Positions 40,854 to 48,260 of a stretch of 58,515 nucleotides of DNA are shown piece after piece; position 1 is the first letter of the stretch, and the number at the start of each line of letters is the position of its first letter. A program made the position numbers and the translations under genes. The notes below the pieces were generated by a model, which saw only the letters and a program-made list of their open reading frames with translations, searched no databases and was not told where the DNA came from. Source of the stretch: Burkholderiales bacterium (GTDB lineage Bacteria; Pseudomonadota; Gammaproteobacteria; Burkholderiales; Burkholderiaceae_C); assembly GCA_020354665.1 (NCBI GenBank), contig CP070653.1, positions 282,498 through 341,012 on the forward strand, given 5' to 3'.

Positions 40854-42443
40854 ATGGTCTACACACGCAAGTCAATCTGGCCGCTGGTCATCGGCATCCT
40901 GATGGTGCTTTACGCCTATCTGGTGCAATCCGGCGCGCTCGGCGACCTCATGAAGTTCCTCGGCACCGACCGCTACGCCGGCGAGATGCGCACCCTCGGC
41001 TACACGTTCGGCATCATCGCGATCGTCACGGGGTTGTGGCAGCTGCTGGCACCGCCGAAGGAGGAGGGCAATACCGATTACCTGCTGTCGATGGTCGGCG
41101 GCGTGGTGTTCATCATGCTTGTCGCGTTCGTCGTGAAGTGGGGCCTCGACCCGTTGATGGGGCGCTGGGGCCGAGCGGCAGCGCCCACCCTCGGCTGGAA
41201 CTTCGCCAGCATCCTGAACCTGAACTACGTCGTGATGGGGATCATCGCCGGGATCGTGATCGTCAACGTGTTCAAGATCCCGGGCTGGGCCGAGAACGGC
41301 GTGCGGCTGTCGCGCCTGGGCCTGAAGACCGGCGTCATTCTGCTCGGCGCGCTGTACAGCCTCGCCGAGCTGGCGCAGCTCGGCCGCCTGTCGGTGGTGC
41401 TGATCGGCGTGTTCGTGCTCGGTTCGGTCGGCTTGGTGCTGTGGTACGGCGCGCGCCGCAACATGCCCAACTCGATGACCGGCGTGCTGTCGGCGGGCGT
41501 GGGCGTGTGCGGCGTATCCGCGGCGGTCGCGACGGCGCCGGTGGTGAAGGCGAAGTCGATCGAGATCGCCTACACGATCGGGACGATCCTTCTGTTCGGC
41601 GTGCTGTGCATGTTCATCTTTCCGATCGTCGGCAAGTTGCTCGGCCTGGGCTACATCCAGTTCGGCGCCTGGGCGGGCACGGGCATCCTGAATTCGGCGC
41701 AGGTGGCCGGCGCGGCGCTGGCATTCCAGCCAAACGGCATCGAGACGCTGAAGGTCGCGGAGATCTTCAACATCACACGCGTGCTGTTCCTGCCGATCAT
41801 CGTGCTCTGGCTGGCGGTGTGGTACGTGCGCCGCGAGGTCGGTGCCCAGCAGGTCGATCTCGTGCAGGTGGTGGTGGGCAAGTTCCCGGTCTTTGTGCTC
41901 GGCTTCATCCTGATGTTCGCGCTGTCGTCGACAGGCATCTTTGCGCCCGCGCAACACTACCAGGGCGCCTACTTCGACAACAGCGAGAAGGTGATGACGA
42001 CGGTGAACAGGGAGGGCAAGACCGTCAGCAAGCTGCTCGGCGACAAGGATCTCGACGCGCTGAAGGCTGAAGCCGACAAGGTCCAGCGCGAGGACCAGAA
42101 GGCCGCGCTGCAGCGGCTGATCGAGAATCGCAAAGTGATGTCGATCAATGACGACGACACGCTGCGCGGCGTGGTCAACGCCAAGATCATGGGCAAGGAG
42201 GCGAACGACGTGCTCACCAAGGCGCACCGCGCGGTGCGGCACACCGCGCCGAAGATCTCCATGTTCCGCAACCTGATCGCGTGGTTCTTCACTTTCGGCC
42301 TGGTGGGCCTGGGCATGCAGATCACGATGGCATCGATCCGGCAGGCCGGCGGGCAGCCGCTCGTGGTCGGCAGCGTCGTGGGCGTCATCAAGGCGGTCGG
42401 CTCGCTGATCGTCGTGTGGCTGCTCGTCGCTGAAACTATCTGA
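40854..42443 (+). CDS. YeiH-family putative sulfate exporter, long form
   Basis: The protein has 529 residues from ATG 40854, with GGAGG (40843-40847). About ten or more membrane helices are seen. The conserved core reads NFASILNLNYVVMGIIAGIVI, GVRLSRLGLKTGVILLGALYSLAEL, NSMTGVLSAGVGVCGVSAAVATAPVVKAKSIEIAYTIGTILLF and AWAGTGILNSAQVAGAALAF. The family (YeiH, DUF-type sulfate exporters) is normally near 340 residues. Here a hydrophilic insert (about 375-468, rich in Lys/Asp/Glu: KTVSKLLGDKDLDALKAEADKVQ) separates the last helices. The transported ion is assumed from family naming only; taurine/sulfite-related export has been suggested for relatives. Confidence 0.8.
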   Translation: MVYTRKSIWPLVIGILMVLYAYLVQSGALGDLMKFLGTDRYAGEMRTLGYTFGIIAIVTGLWQLLAPPKEEGNTDYLLSMVGGVVFIMLVAFVVKWGLDPLMGRWGRAAAPTLGWNFASILNLNYVVMGIIAGIVIVNVFKIPGWAENGVRLSRLGLKTGVILLGALYSLAELAQLGRLSVVLIGVFVLGSVGLVLWYGARRNMPNSMTGVLSAGVGVCGVSAAVATAPVVKAKSIEIAYTIGTILLFGVLCMFIFPIVGKLLGLGYIQFGAWAGTGILNSAQVAGAALAFQPNGIETLKVAEIFNITRVLFLPIIVLWLAVWYVRREVGAQQVDLVQVVVGKFPVFVLGFILMFALSSTGIFAPAQHYQGAYFDNSEKVMTTVNREGKTVSKLLGDKDLDALKAEADKVQREDQKAALQRLIENRKVMSINDDDTLRGVVNAKIMGKEANDVLTKAHRAVRHTAPKISMFRNLIAWFFTFGLVGLGMQITMASIRQAGGQPLVVGSVVGVIKAVGSLIVVWLLVAETI

Positions 42444-42458
42444 ACCCGGGAGATCGAC

Positions 42459-42581
42459 ATGACTGAAGACAAATTCGACCGCGGTTCGGCGCTCACGGTT
42501 TTCCCCAGCGACCGCCACGAAGACTTCGTGGCGCTGCTGATCGCGCTGCTGATCGCGCTGCTCGTCTATCTGTTCGTGTGA
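42459..42581 (+). CDS. 40-residue single-helix membrane protein
   Basis: ATG 42459, 15 bases after the exporter stop, with GGGAGA upstream. The product is MTEDKFDRGSALTVFPSDRH followed by EDFVALLIALLIALLVYLFV. A soluble N-terminus is followed by one clean membrane helix at the C-terminus. It is short enough to be missed by automatic annotation. Close spacing suggests an accessory subunit of the YeiH-like transporter. No known family was recognised. Confidence 0.65.
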   Translation: MTEDKFDRGSALTVFPSDRHEDFVALLIALLIALLVYLFV

Positions 42582-42682
42582 ACTAGCGAGCCGGCAGGCC
42601 GTGCCGCCCACCGGGCGACTGCGGCCTGTTTGGCGCGCGTCCGATCCGGGCCGGTGTGCGTCTTCCGGCGGCTGCCGGCTCA

Positions 42683-43147
42683 ATGGCTGACTATTCGAAC
42701 ATCCTGCTCGCGAGTCACGGCACGCCCGGTGCGCGCGCCGCGGACCACCTTGCGCTCGCGTCCGCGGCGAGCAATGGGCGGCTGTTTCAGCTCGTCGTGG
42801 TGCCCGATTTCTGGAAGGGCATGATGGGCGACGACTGGCTCAACAACGCGCGCACCCGGGACATCTACGCCCGCCACGTCGAGTCGCAGCTGCAGCGCGA
42901 GATCGACGAGGAGGTAGCGCGCGTGCGCGCGATGGCGCGGCAGCACCGGCTCACCTACGCCCATCGGGTGGTGCTCGGAAAGCCCGCCGAGTGCCTGCTC
43001 GCCTGTGCCGCGGAGCTGCGGCCCGACCTCGTCGTGATCGGCTCGCCGCGACCGCCCGGCGCCCATGGGTTGCGGTCGCGGATGCACCTGGACACGCTCG
43101 TGCGGGGGCTGGCCGTCCCATTGCTCGTCGCGCCGTATCCCCGGTGA
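42683..43147 (+). CDS. Universal stress protein-like
   Basis: The protein has 154 residues. It starts MADYSNILLASHGTPGARAADHLALASAASNGRLFQLVVVPDFW, has a long amphipathic segment (YARHVESQLQREIDEEVARVRAMARQHR) and ends with ELRPDLVVIGSPRPPGAHG and GLAVPLLVAPYPR. That is the Rossmann-like UspA fold, with the GSP loop in place of the full glycine-rich ATP-binding motif. It therefore may not bind ATP. It overlaps the start of the next gene (GTGA). Confidence 0.75.
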   Translation: MADYSNILLASHGTPGARAADHLALASAASNGRLFQLVVVPDFWKGMMGDDWLNNARTRDIYARHVESQLQREIDEEVARVRAMARQHRLTYAHRVVLGKPAECLLACAAELRPDLVVIGSPRPPGAHGLRSRMHLDTLVRGLAVPLLVAPYPR

Positions 43148-43755
43148 GTCAGGCCTCGGGTGACGAGCGCAACGCCGCCTGGGCGGTGCTCGAGACACCG
43201 CTGCCGCCCGACGAACTGGCCACGTTCTGTCGGCAGGTCGAGTCGCTCTACCGCATCAACCCGTTTCTCGAATTTGATTCGTGGGAGCAGGTGGGGCCCG
43301 ATCGGTTTCGTGCGGCCGTCCTGAATCACAGCAATGGACAGCGCCAGGTGCTCGAGGGAGGCGTCGTCGCTGAATCGGAGCGCGCGTGGCGCATCGACTT
43401 CGTCTCGGGGCCCAAGCAACACACCCGCTTCGAAGTCGTGCCCGCCGGGTCGGGCAGCCGGCTGACGATCACCGACGAGTACCGCCGCGCGGCCGACGGC
43501 GCGTCGGTCTCGGCTGAGGACGCCGATCGCAGTCTGCACGCCTGGGGAGTTGGCGTGAAGACGTTCATCGAGCGCGAGTGCCGCTGGCGCTGGCTTCCGA
43601 TCGTCCGCTGGTTCCAGCGCCGGGTCTGGCTGCCGATGAAGCCGTCCGCGCGGCGCATCATGTTCCTCATTCTGGTCATCACGGTGGCCGACGTGGCGCT
43701 CATTGCGCTGGGGTTCGCGATCTACTGGCTCGAGTTCGGACGTGGAGCGTCGTGA
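43144..43755 (+). CDS. SRPBCC-like protein with C-terminal membrane helix
   Basis: GTG at 43144 overlaps the TGA of the upstream stress protein, giving 203 residues. It resembles a START/SRPBCC ligand-binding domain: INPFLEFDSWEQVGPDRFRAAVLNHSNGQRQVLEGGVVAESERAWRIDFVSGPKQHTRFEVVPAGSGSRLTITDEY. A basic patch (RECRWRWLPIVRWFQRR) and a hydrophobic tail helix MFLILVITVADVALIALGFAIYWLEF follow. It is therefore a membrane-attached, inward-facing lipid or small-molecule binding protein. Function is unknown. Confidence 0.6.
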   Translation: MSQASGDERNAAWAVLETPLPPDELATFCRQVESLYRINPFLEFDSWEQVGPDRFRAAVLNHSNGQRQVLEGGVVAESERAWRIDFVSGPKQHTRFEVVPAGSGSRLTITDEYRRAADGASVSAEDADRSLHAWGVGVKTFIERECRWRWLPIVRWFQRRVWLPMKPSARRIMFLILVITVADVALIALGFAIYWLEFGRGAS

Positions 43756-44197
43756 CGCTGCCGAGCCTCGACCTGAGGTCGCGGCGTGTGACGGTGACGT
43801 GGGTAAGCCACCCGATCATCGGCCACCTGATGTAGCCGCCGACCCCGCGTGGCGTGCGGCGATGGTGCGACGCGCAAAGTGGTCGCCGCGCAGTGCGTGC
43901 ATTGGCTGGCCCCGCTCATGCCGCGGCGTACCCGCGGGCGCGCTGCGTGCACCGCACGTCTGGAGGACAACGCCTGCTGCACTTGTTGCGGCGCACACAA
44001 TGGCCGGCGCCACGGTAGATCGTCTTTCGCGATCGCGACAGCTGAAGCGCCAATAACCGCGGTTGGCATCCGGCTGGTGGCTTCCTGCGGCGACGAGGCG
44101 ACGCGAGCACAGGCGATCATGCGGGAAAGCGCGAACCCCTCGTTCAAGGTCGCGGGCATACAGTGCCGCCATCGCGCAGCGACCATGGAGGCCGCCG
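43756..44197. other. Intergenic region upstream of the PAS-LuxR gene
   Basis: 442 bases with no supported gene. A 12-base perfect palindrome TCGCGATCGCGA lies at 44027-44038; in DNA of this composition it may be chance. The promoter of the regulator gene should lie in the last part. No FNR box or T-tailed hairpin was seen. Confidence 0.35.
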
Positions 44198-44857
44198 ATG
44201 CCGACAGTCGGGGATCTCTTCTACCGCGCCGTCGACGCAGCCTTTGCCGTCGATGGGCAACAGCGGATCATTTACTGGGATCCAGGCTGCGAAGAGCTGT
44301 TCGATCGCTCATCGGACTGGGTCTTGGGCCGGCCGTGCTGTGACGTCATCCGCGGCGTCAGTCCAGTCAATGGCGTGCCGTTCTGTAAGGAAGGTTGCAG
44401 CGTTGCGAATCTTGCGAAGGGAGGCGATGGCCCGAAGAGCGTCCCCCTGCAGAGCTGCGGCGGGGCCGGCCGGCAGCTTCCACTGAACGTCAACATCTGC
44501 CTGGTGCCGTCGGACTGCAAGAAGGGCTGGGTGGCGATGCATCTGCTGCACCTGGGGCCCGCACCGGGCACCCTGAACGCAATCGACGCTGCGCTGCGCC
44601 CCGAGCGATCACCGCACTCTGCGGCAAGCAGCGCCGTCACGAGCGAGATGTCGCCGCGCCGCTCTCGGCTGAGCCCACGCGAGCGGGAAGTCCTGCAGTT
44701 GCTGGCCGAAGGCCTGTCCAGCACGACCATCGGCAAGCGCCTGAGCATCAGCCTGACCACCGTGCGCAATCACGTCCAGCACATCCAGGGCAAGCTGGGC
44801 GTGCACAGCCAGACCGAGGCGGTGGCGTACGCCTACCGCCACAGCTTGGTGGCATAG
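44198..44857 (+). CDS. Cysteine-rich PAS-LuxR transcriptional regulator
   Basis: The protein has 219 residues, ATG 44198 with GGAGG 9 bases before. Residues 1-120 look like a PAS domain (LFYRAVDAAFAVDGQQRIIYWDPGCEELF, then a strand GWVAMHLLHLG). They hold all eight cysteines of the protein (31, 47, 48, 63, 67, 87, 101, 107), including C63xxxC67. Residues about 155-215 are a LuxR-type helix-turn-helix: RLSPREREVLQLLAEGLSSTTIGKRLSISLTTVRNHVQHIQGKLGVHSQTEAVAYA. There is no receiver domain. The cysteines suggest a metal, redox or sulfane-sulfur sensor. The gene opens the sulfur-relay locus and may act at the palindromes at 45319 and 56135. Confidence 0.8.
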   Translation: MPTVGDLFYRAVDAAFAVDGQQRIIYWDPGCEELFDRSSDWVLGRPCCDVIRGVSPVNGVPFCKEGCSVANLAKGGDGPKSVPLQSCGGAGRQLPLNVNICLVPSDCKKGWVAMHLLHLGPAPGTLNAIDAALRPERSPHSAASSAVTSEMSPRRSRLSPREREVLQLLAEGLSSTTIGKRLSISLTTVRNHVQHIQGKLGVHSQTEAVAYAYRHSLVA

Positions 44858-44920
44858 GCGGCTGGGGCGGGCCGACTGAGGCGCAGCTGGACCCGTTGCA
44901 GATTTCCGGTGGAGTGAGTC

Positions 44921-45193
44921 ATGGCCAAGAAAATTGCAGTCGTTGTCCGGGACCGGCAGGGTGAAGCGCTGCGCATGGCCATAGGCCTGACGCTGAAAGA
45001 CGACACGGTCAATGTCTACGTGCTGAACCGGAAGCTGGCCGTCACCGAAAAAGTCGCGTTCGATCTGGAGACTCTCAGGGATCTCGAGGTGAAGCTGTAC
45101 TCGAACGTTGCCGACGAAACCGAGGCCGAATTCGTTGCGACCGAGGACATCGCCCGCCGGCTGCCGAGTTACGACCACGTCCTCGCGTATTGA
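44921..45193 (+). CDS. DsrE-like small protein without cysteine
   Basis: The protein has 90 residues, start ATG 44921 behind GGTGGAG. The block MAKKIAVVVRDRQGEALRMAIGLTLKDDTVNVYVLNRKL is the first half of the DsrE/TusD-type alpha/beta fold, and YDHVLAY ends it. It has no cysteine, so it cannot itself carry sulfur as a persulfide and may serve as a structural partner of a carrier. It follows the PAS-LuxR regulator by 63 bases. Confidence 0.65.
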   Translation: MAKKIAVVVRDRQGEALRMAIGLTLKDDTVNVYVLNRKLAVTEKVAFDLETLRDLEVKLYSNVADETEAEFVATEDIARRLPSYDHVLAY

Positions 45194-45756
45194 CGGCCGG
45201 CGACACTCAGCGATCGCTTGGCTCGGCGCTGAGCAGTCTTCCGTCACTCACGACGCGGTCACGCGGCGAACGACGGACGAACCGGACCGGCGACTCGGGA
45301 TTCCCCTCGAAGTCCGCGAGGAATGATGCAAACGCATCATTCCTGGTCCCACCCCTCTCGTTTATTTCTACCAACTCCAGGAGCAGGGGGAGGGAACAGC
45401 TTGGCCGCGCGCACACAGCATGGTTTGGACATCGGAGCAGATTCCCGCGTACGGGCGCCGCGTGTCGCTGGGGTTGCGCGAATGCACGACCTGGCGCGGA
45501 CCGAGAACCTCGTTCGGCAGGGGGTCGCGTGATTCGGTCGGTGCGTGATGCGGGAGAGCGTCATCGCCTCCGATGACGTCTTCGATCGGCGGCGCTGGCC
45601 GATCGACACCCGCCCGATCGCGCCATCGGTCCGATGGCGCGCAGGGTGCGCGCTGCGGCTGCAGTCGAACAGCACGGTGGAGCTGGCCGACGGCGTGTCT
45701 GCGCAGATCGACGACTCGCATTGCCGCGGCCGGCGCCGCATCCCAGGAGGAGCGCC
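45194..45756. other. Intergenic region with a perfect palindrome
   Basis: 563 bases between two DsrE-like genes. No gene was supported on either strand. The clear element is the palindrome at 45319-45344. A G-rich tract (GCAGGGGGAGGGAACAG, 45383-45399) recurs in similar form at 46083-46099 ahead of the DsrH-like gene. Confidence 0.45.
45319..45344. promoter_or_regulatory. Palindromic operator candidate 1
   Basis: AGGAATGATGC (45319-45329), spacer AAAC, GCATCATTCCT (45334-45344): 11-base arms, no mismatch. No T-run follows, so it is unlikely to be a terminator, though it could also end the upstream DsrE-like transcript. The right arm GCATCATTCC occurs again at 56149-56158 upstream of the rhodanese gene in a similar dyad. 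Confidence 0.55.
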
Positions 45757-46059
45757 GTGAAATTGGGAATCGTGGTGACCAGCGCCAGGCATCTGGAGCA
45801 TGTCGTGGGGATCGCGCGGGCGGCGAGCGCGAAGGGGCACCCGGTGAGCCTGTTCGTGATGGACGAGGGGGTTCGGCTGCTGGGCGAACTCGCCTTCATC
45901 GAGTTGTGCACGCTGGAGAACGTGACGATGAGCTTGTGCAAGCACAGCGCCGAGGAGCACGGCGTGCAGACGAAGGAGTTGTCCAAGGAAATCGTGGCCG
46001 GAAGCCAGTTTCAGAACGCGTTGATGAGCAACCGGTCGGACCGGGTGATCGTCCTTTGA
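45757..46059 (+). CDS. DsrE/DsrF-like sulfur-carrier protein
   Basis: GTG at 45757 after AGGAGG (45745-45750) gives 100 residues: VKLGIVVTSARHLEHVVGIARAASAKGHPVSLFVMDEGVRLL. The DsrE/F fold is clear. Cys51 (FIELCTLEN) and Cys61 (MSLCKHSAEEHGV) lie where the family carries its reactive cysteine. It likely accepts or passes a persulfide in the cytoplasm, as DsrEFH or TusBCD do with TusA. A TusA-like protein is encoded at 49730. Confidence 0.72.
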   Translation: MKLGIVVTSARHLEHVVGIARAASAKGHPVSLFVMDEGVRLLGELAFIELCTLENVTMSLCKHSAEEHGVQTKELSKEIVAGSQFQNALMSNRSDRVIVL

Positions 46060-46225
46060 CACCCGGTGCGTGGAAGTCCAACGCAGGGGGCAGGGAACAA
46101 GCCGGGGCGCCAGAGGCAGGCCAATCAGGAGATGAATCGGATGCACAGGCGTTGGCGAGAGCGGAGAACGAGTCGAGCCGGCCCGGTCGCAGCTGTCTTC
46201 GTCGGCTGCAAGGGGGAACCGTGAA

Positions 46226-46396
46226 ATGAAGATCCTGCACATCCTCGTCGACGGACCGAGTGCAGATGCCGAACCGATCATCAACGAGCAGCGCAAGGAG
46301 CATGAGCTCGAGGTGGTCGACCTGTCGGCCGGTAGCGTGTCCTACGACGCGCTGGTCGACAAGATTGCCCAGTGCGACCAGGTTGTCACCTGGTAA
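46226..46396 (+). CDS. DsrH/TusB-like 56-residue protein
   Basis: ATG 46226 with GGGGGAA upstream; stop TAA 46394-46396. The product is MKILHILVDGPSADAEPIINEQRKEHELEVVDLSAGSVSYDALVDKIAQCDQVVTW. The opening strand, the single Cys50 near the end and the final W are like the DsrH/TusB group, but it is about half the normal length (about 95). It is short enough to be missed in automatic annotation. It lies directly before the glycosyltransferase gene (18 bases). Confidence 0.55.
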   Translation: MKILHILVDGPSADAEPIINEQRKEHELEVVDLSAGSVSYDALVDKIAQCDQVVTW

Positions 46397-46414
46397 CCGA
46401 GCAAACCCAACAGC

Positions 46415-48229
46415 ATGACAACCGTCTGCCACGACCCGTCGATACAACGCCGCGCGGAGCTTGTTGCGGGCTCTTGCATTGCAGGCGGGCGTGCGGAGTT
46501 CTGCGCGGGCGGCGCTGCCCGCCGGAGTGCGTCGTTCGGAGCGCTGGCTGACGGCGACCGTGCCGCCGTCGCGCTCGTCATTGGCATGCTTGCCCTGTGT
46601 GCGTTCTACGGCCTGCTGGCATTGCGTGCCCACGACGACAACCGCCTGACCAGTTGGCTGTGGGTCTTCGCGGATCGACGCGGCATGGCGCTGGGTCCGC
46701 TGCTGCTATTGGCCGTCGTCGCAGCCTGGCCGCTCGCCGGCCTGCGCGTGCAGCGGCGTTGGGCTCCAACGCTGCTTGGCCTGGCGGCGCTGGGCGTGTC
46801 GATGCTGATGTGGACCGAGCCACAGGTCATCGTCGACACCGCCCGCTACTTCGCCCAGGCGAAGTACCTGGAGGCACATGGCGTCGTCGCGTTCCTGCGC
46901 GAATGGGGACACGCGGTGCCCGCATGGACGGACCTGCCGCTCATCCCCTTGACCTACGGCCTGCTGTTCCGGGTCTTCGGCGAGTCCGTCCTGGCAGTCC
47001 AGTGTTTCACCACGCTGTGCTTCGTCGGCGCCGTGCTGGTCACTTGCTGGATCGGACGGGAGCTGTGGGACGAGCGCGTCGGTCTTTACGGCGGTGCGCT
47101 GCTGCTGGGGATGCCGTTCCTGCTCAGCCAGGTGCCATTGATGCTGGTCGACGTGCCCACGATGTTCATCGTTGCGCTGGCCGTCTATGCTGCCATCAAG
47201 GCTTCTCGCACGGGAGGACGGTGGCTGCTTGTGGCCGCGCCGCTGATCGCTGCGGCGCTGCTGTCGAAGTATTCCGCATGGTTGATGCTCAGCGTGCTGC
47301 CGGTGGTGTTCCTGGTTCATCGGCAGCCGGGCTGGGGCGCGCGGGCGGCAGCCCTGGGGACGGGAGCGGCCCTGCTCGTCGCGCCGCTCCTGCTCTGGAA
47401 GGCCGACGTGATTGCGTCGCAGATCGGCCTCCTGACCGAGTACCAACTGCCGGCACTGGATCGCTGGCGCGAGAGCCACGCCTCGACCTTCCTGTTCCAG
47501 GTCCACCCCTTCGTGACGCTGGCGGCGGCGGCCTCGGTGATCTGCGCGGTGGCAGTGCGCGACGCCCGCTACCTGATCGTCGCCTGGATGGTGGCGCTGA
47601 TCTTCCTGCTCGACATCCAGCGCAGCCGCTACGCGCTCGTCGCCTTCCCGATGCTCACGCTGATGGCAGGTTATGCCGTTCGCCGGATCGGCGATGTCCG
47701 CCTGTCTGCCTATATCGTGCTGTGTGCCGCGGGCGCCTCGGTCATCGTGGCTGTCGCCGGCTATGCGCCGTTTCTGCGCGGCACGGGCGCAGCCAATCTC
47801 GAACAGGCGGGCCGCTACCTCAACGGCACGTCGGCCGACACCGTCGAGGTGATCGTGTTGCCCGAACGGCGCGTTGCGATCAACCCCGAGGTGGGTCTTG
47901 CCCTGCTGGACCTGGCCACCGACAAGCGGCTCGTCTACGCGCGCGAGGCATCCCCTGCATCACCACATCCTGCCGCGGCGGTCGCGATCTCGCCGCTGCG
48001 TTTCACGTGGGAACTACCCCTGGCCGACCGCTACGCGTCTCGCCAAGGAGAGGGAAACCGGTGGATCGCGCTGATATCCGACGGCACTTCCCATGCCGGC
48101 TCGCCACGCCTGGCCGAGCGGCTGAACGGTTTCCGCCTCGCGCGCCGGTTCGACCTCGAGGATCGAGTGTTCCGCTACGGCCCCGTCGTGGAAGTGTTTG
48201 CACCCGTCGCCCGACCGACACGGCAATGA
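46415..48229 (+). CDS. GT39/ArnT-like membrane glycosyltransferase
   Basis: The protein has 604 residues, about 12 membrane helices to about residue 475, then a periplasmic tail. The first periplasmic loop has TEPQVIVDTARYFAQAKYLEAHG, the place of the catalytic Asp/Glu in protein-O-mannosyltransferase and ArnT families. LYGGALLLGMPFLLSQVPLMLVDVPTMFIVALAVYAAIKASR and AALLSKYSAWLMLSVLPVVFL are also typical. These enzymes move a sugar from a polyprenyl phosphate carrier onto lipid or protein outside the membrane. The first 40 residues (MTTVCHDPSIQRRAELV) are weakly conserved in character, so the true start may be later. Confidence 0.75.
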   Translation: MTTVCHDPSIQRRAELVAGSCIAGGRAEFCAGGAARRSASFGALADGDRAAVALVIGMLALCAFYGLLALRAHDDNRLTSWLWVFADRRGMALGPLLLLAVVAAWPLAGLRVQRRWAPTLLGLAALGVSMLMWTEPQVIVDTARYFAQAKYLEAHGVVAFLREWGHAVPAWTDLPLIPLTYGLLFRVFGESVLAVQCFTTLCFVGAVLVTCWIGRELWDERVGLYGGALLLGMPFLLSQVPLMLVDVPTMFIVALAVYAAIKASRTGGRWLLVAAPLIAAALLSKYSAWLMLSVLPVVFLVHRQPGWGARAAALGTGAALLVAPLLLWKADVIASQIGLLTEYQLPALDRWRESHASTFLFQVHPFVTLAAAASVICAVAVRDARYLIVAWMVALIFLLDIQRSRYALVAFPMLTLMAGYAVRRIGDVRLSAYIVLCAAGASVIVAVAGYAPFLRGTGAANLEQAGRYLNGTSADTVEVIVLPERRVAINPEVGLALLDLATDKRLVYAREASPASPHPAAAVAISPLRFTWELPLADRYASRQGEGNRWIALISDGTSHAGSPRLAERLNGFRLARRFDLEDRVFRYGPVVEVFAPVARPTRQ

Positions 48230-48260
48230 GGTCGATCCTCGAACTGCAAAGGTGATCGTC

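Noticed and set aside
40872-42683. 603-codon minus-strand frame opposite the YeiH-like gene
   Set aside because: His/Asp/Arg repeats with no membrane or domain pattern, antisense to a multi-helix transporter.
44027-44038. Perfect palindrome TCGCGATCGCGA
   Set aside because: Built of CG/GC steps common in this genome; no second copy at another promoter was noticed, so no case for an operator.
46132-46224. 30-codon frame before the DsrH-like gene
   Set aside because: It has an AGGAG-like sequence just before the ATG, but the product is arginine-rich without any feature. It more likely is leader sequence.
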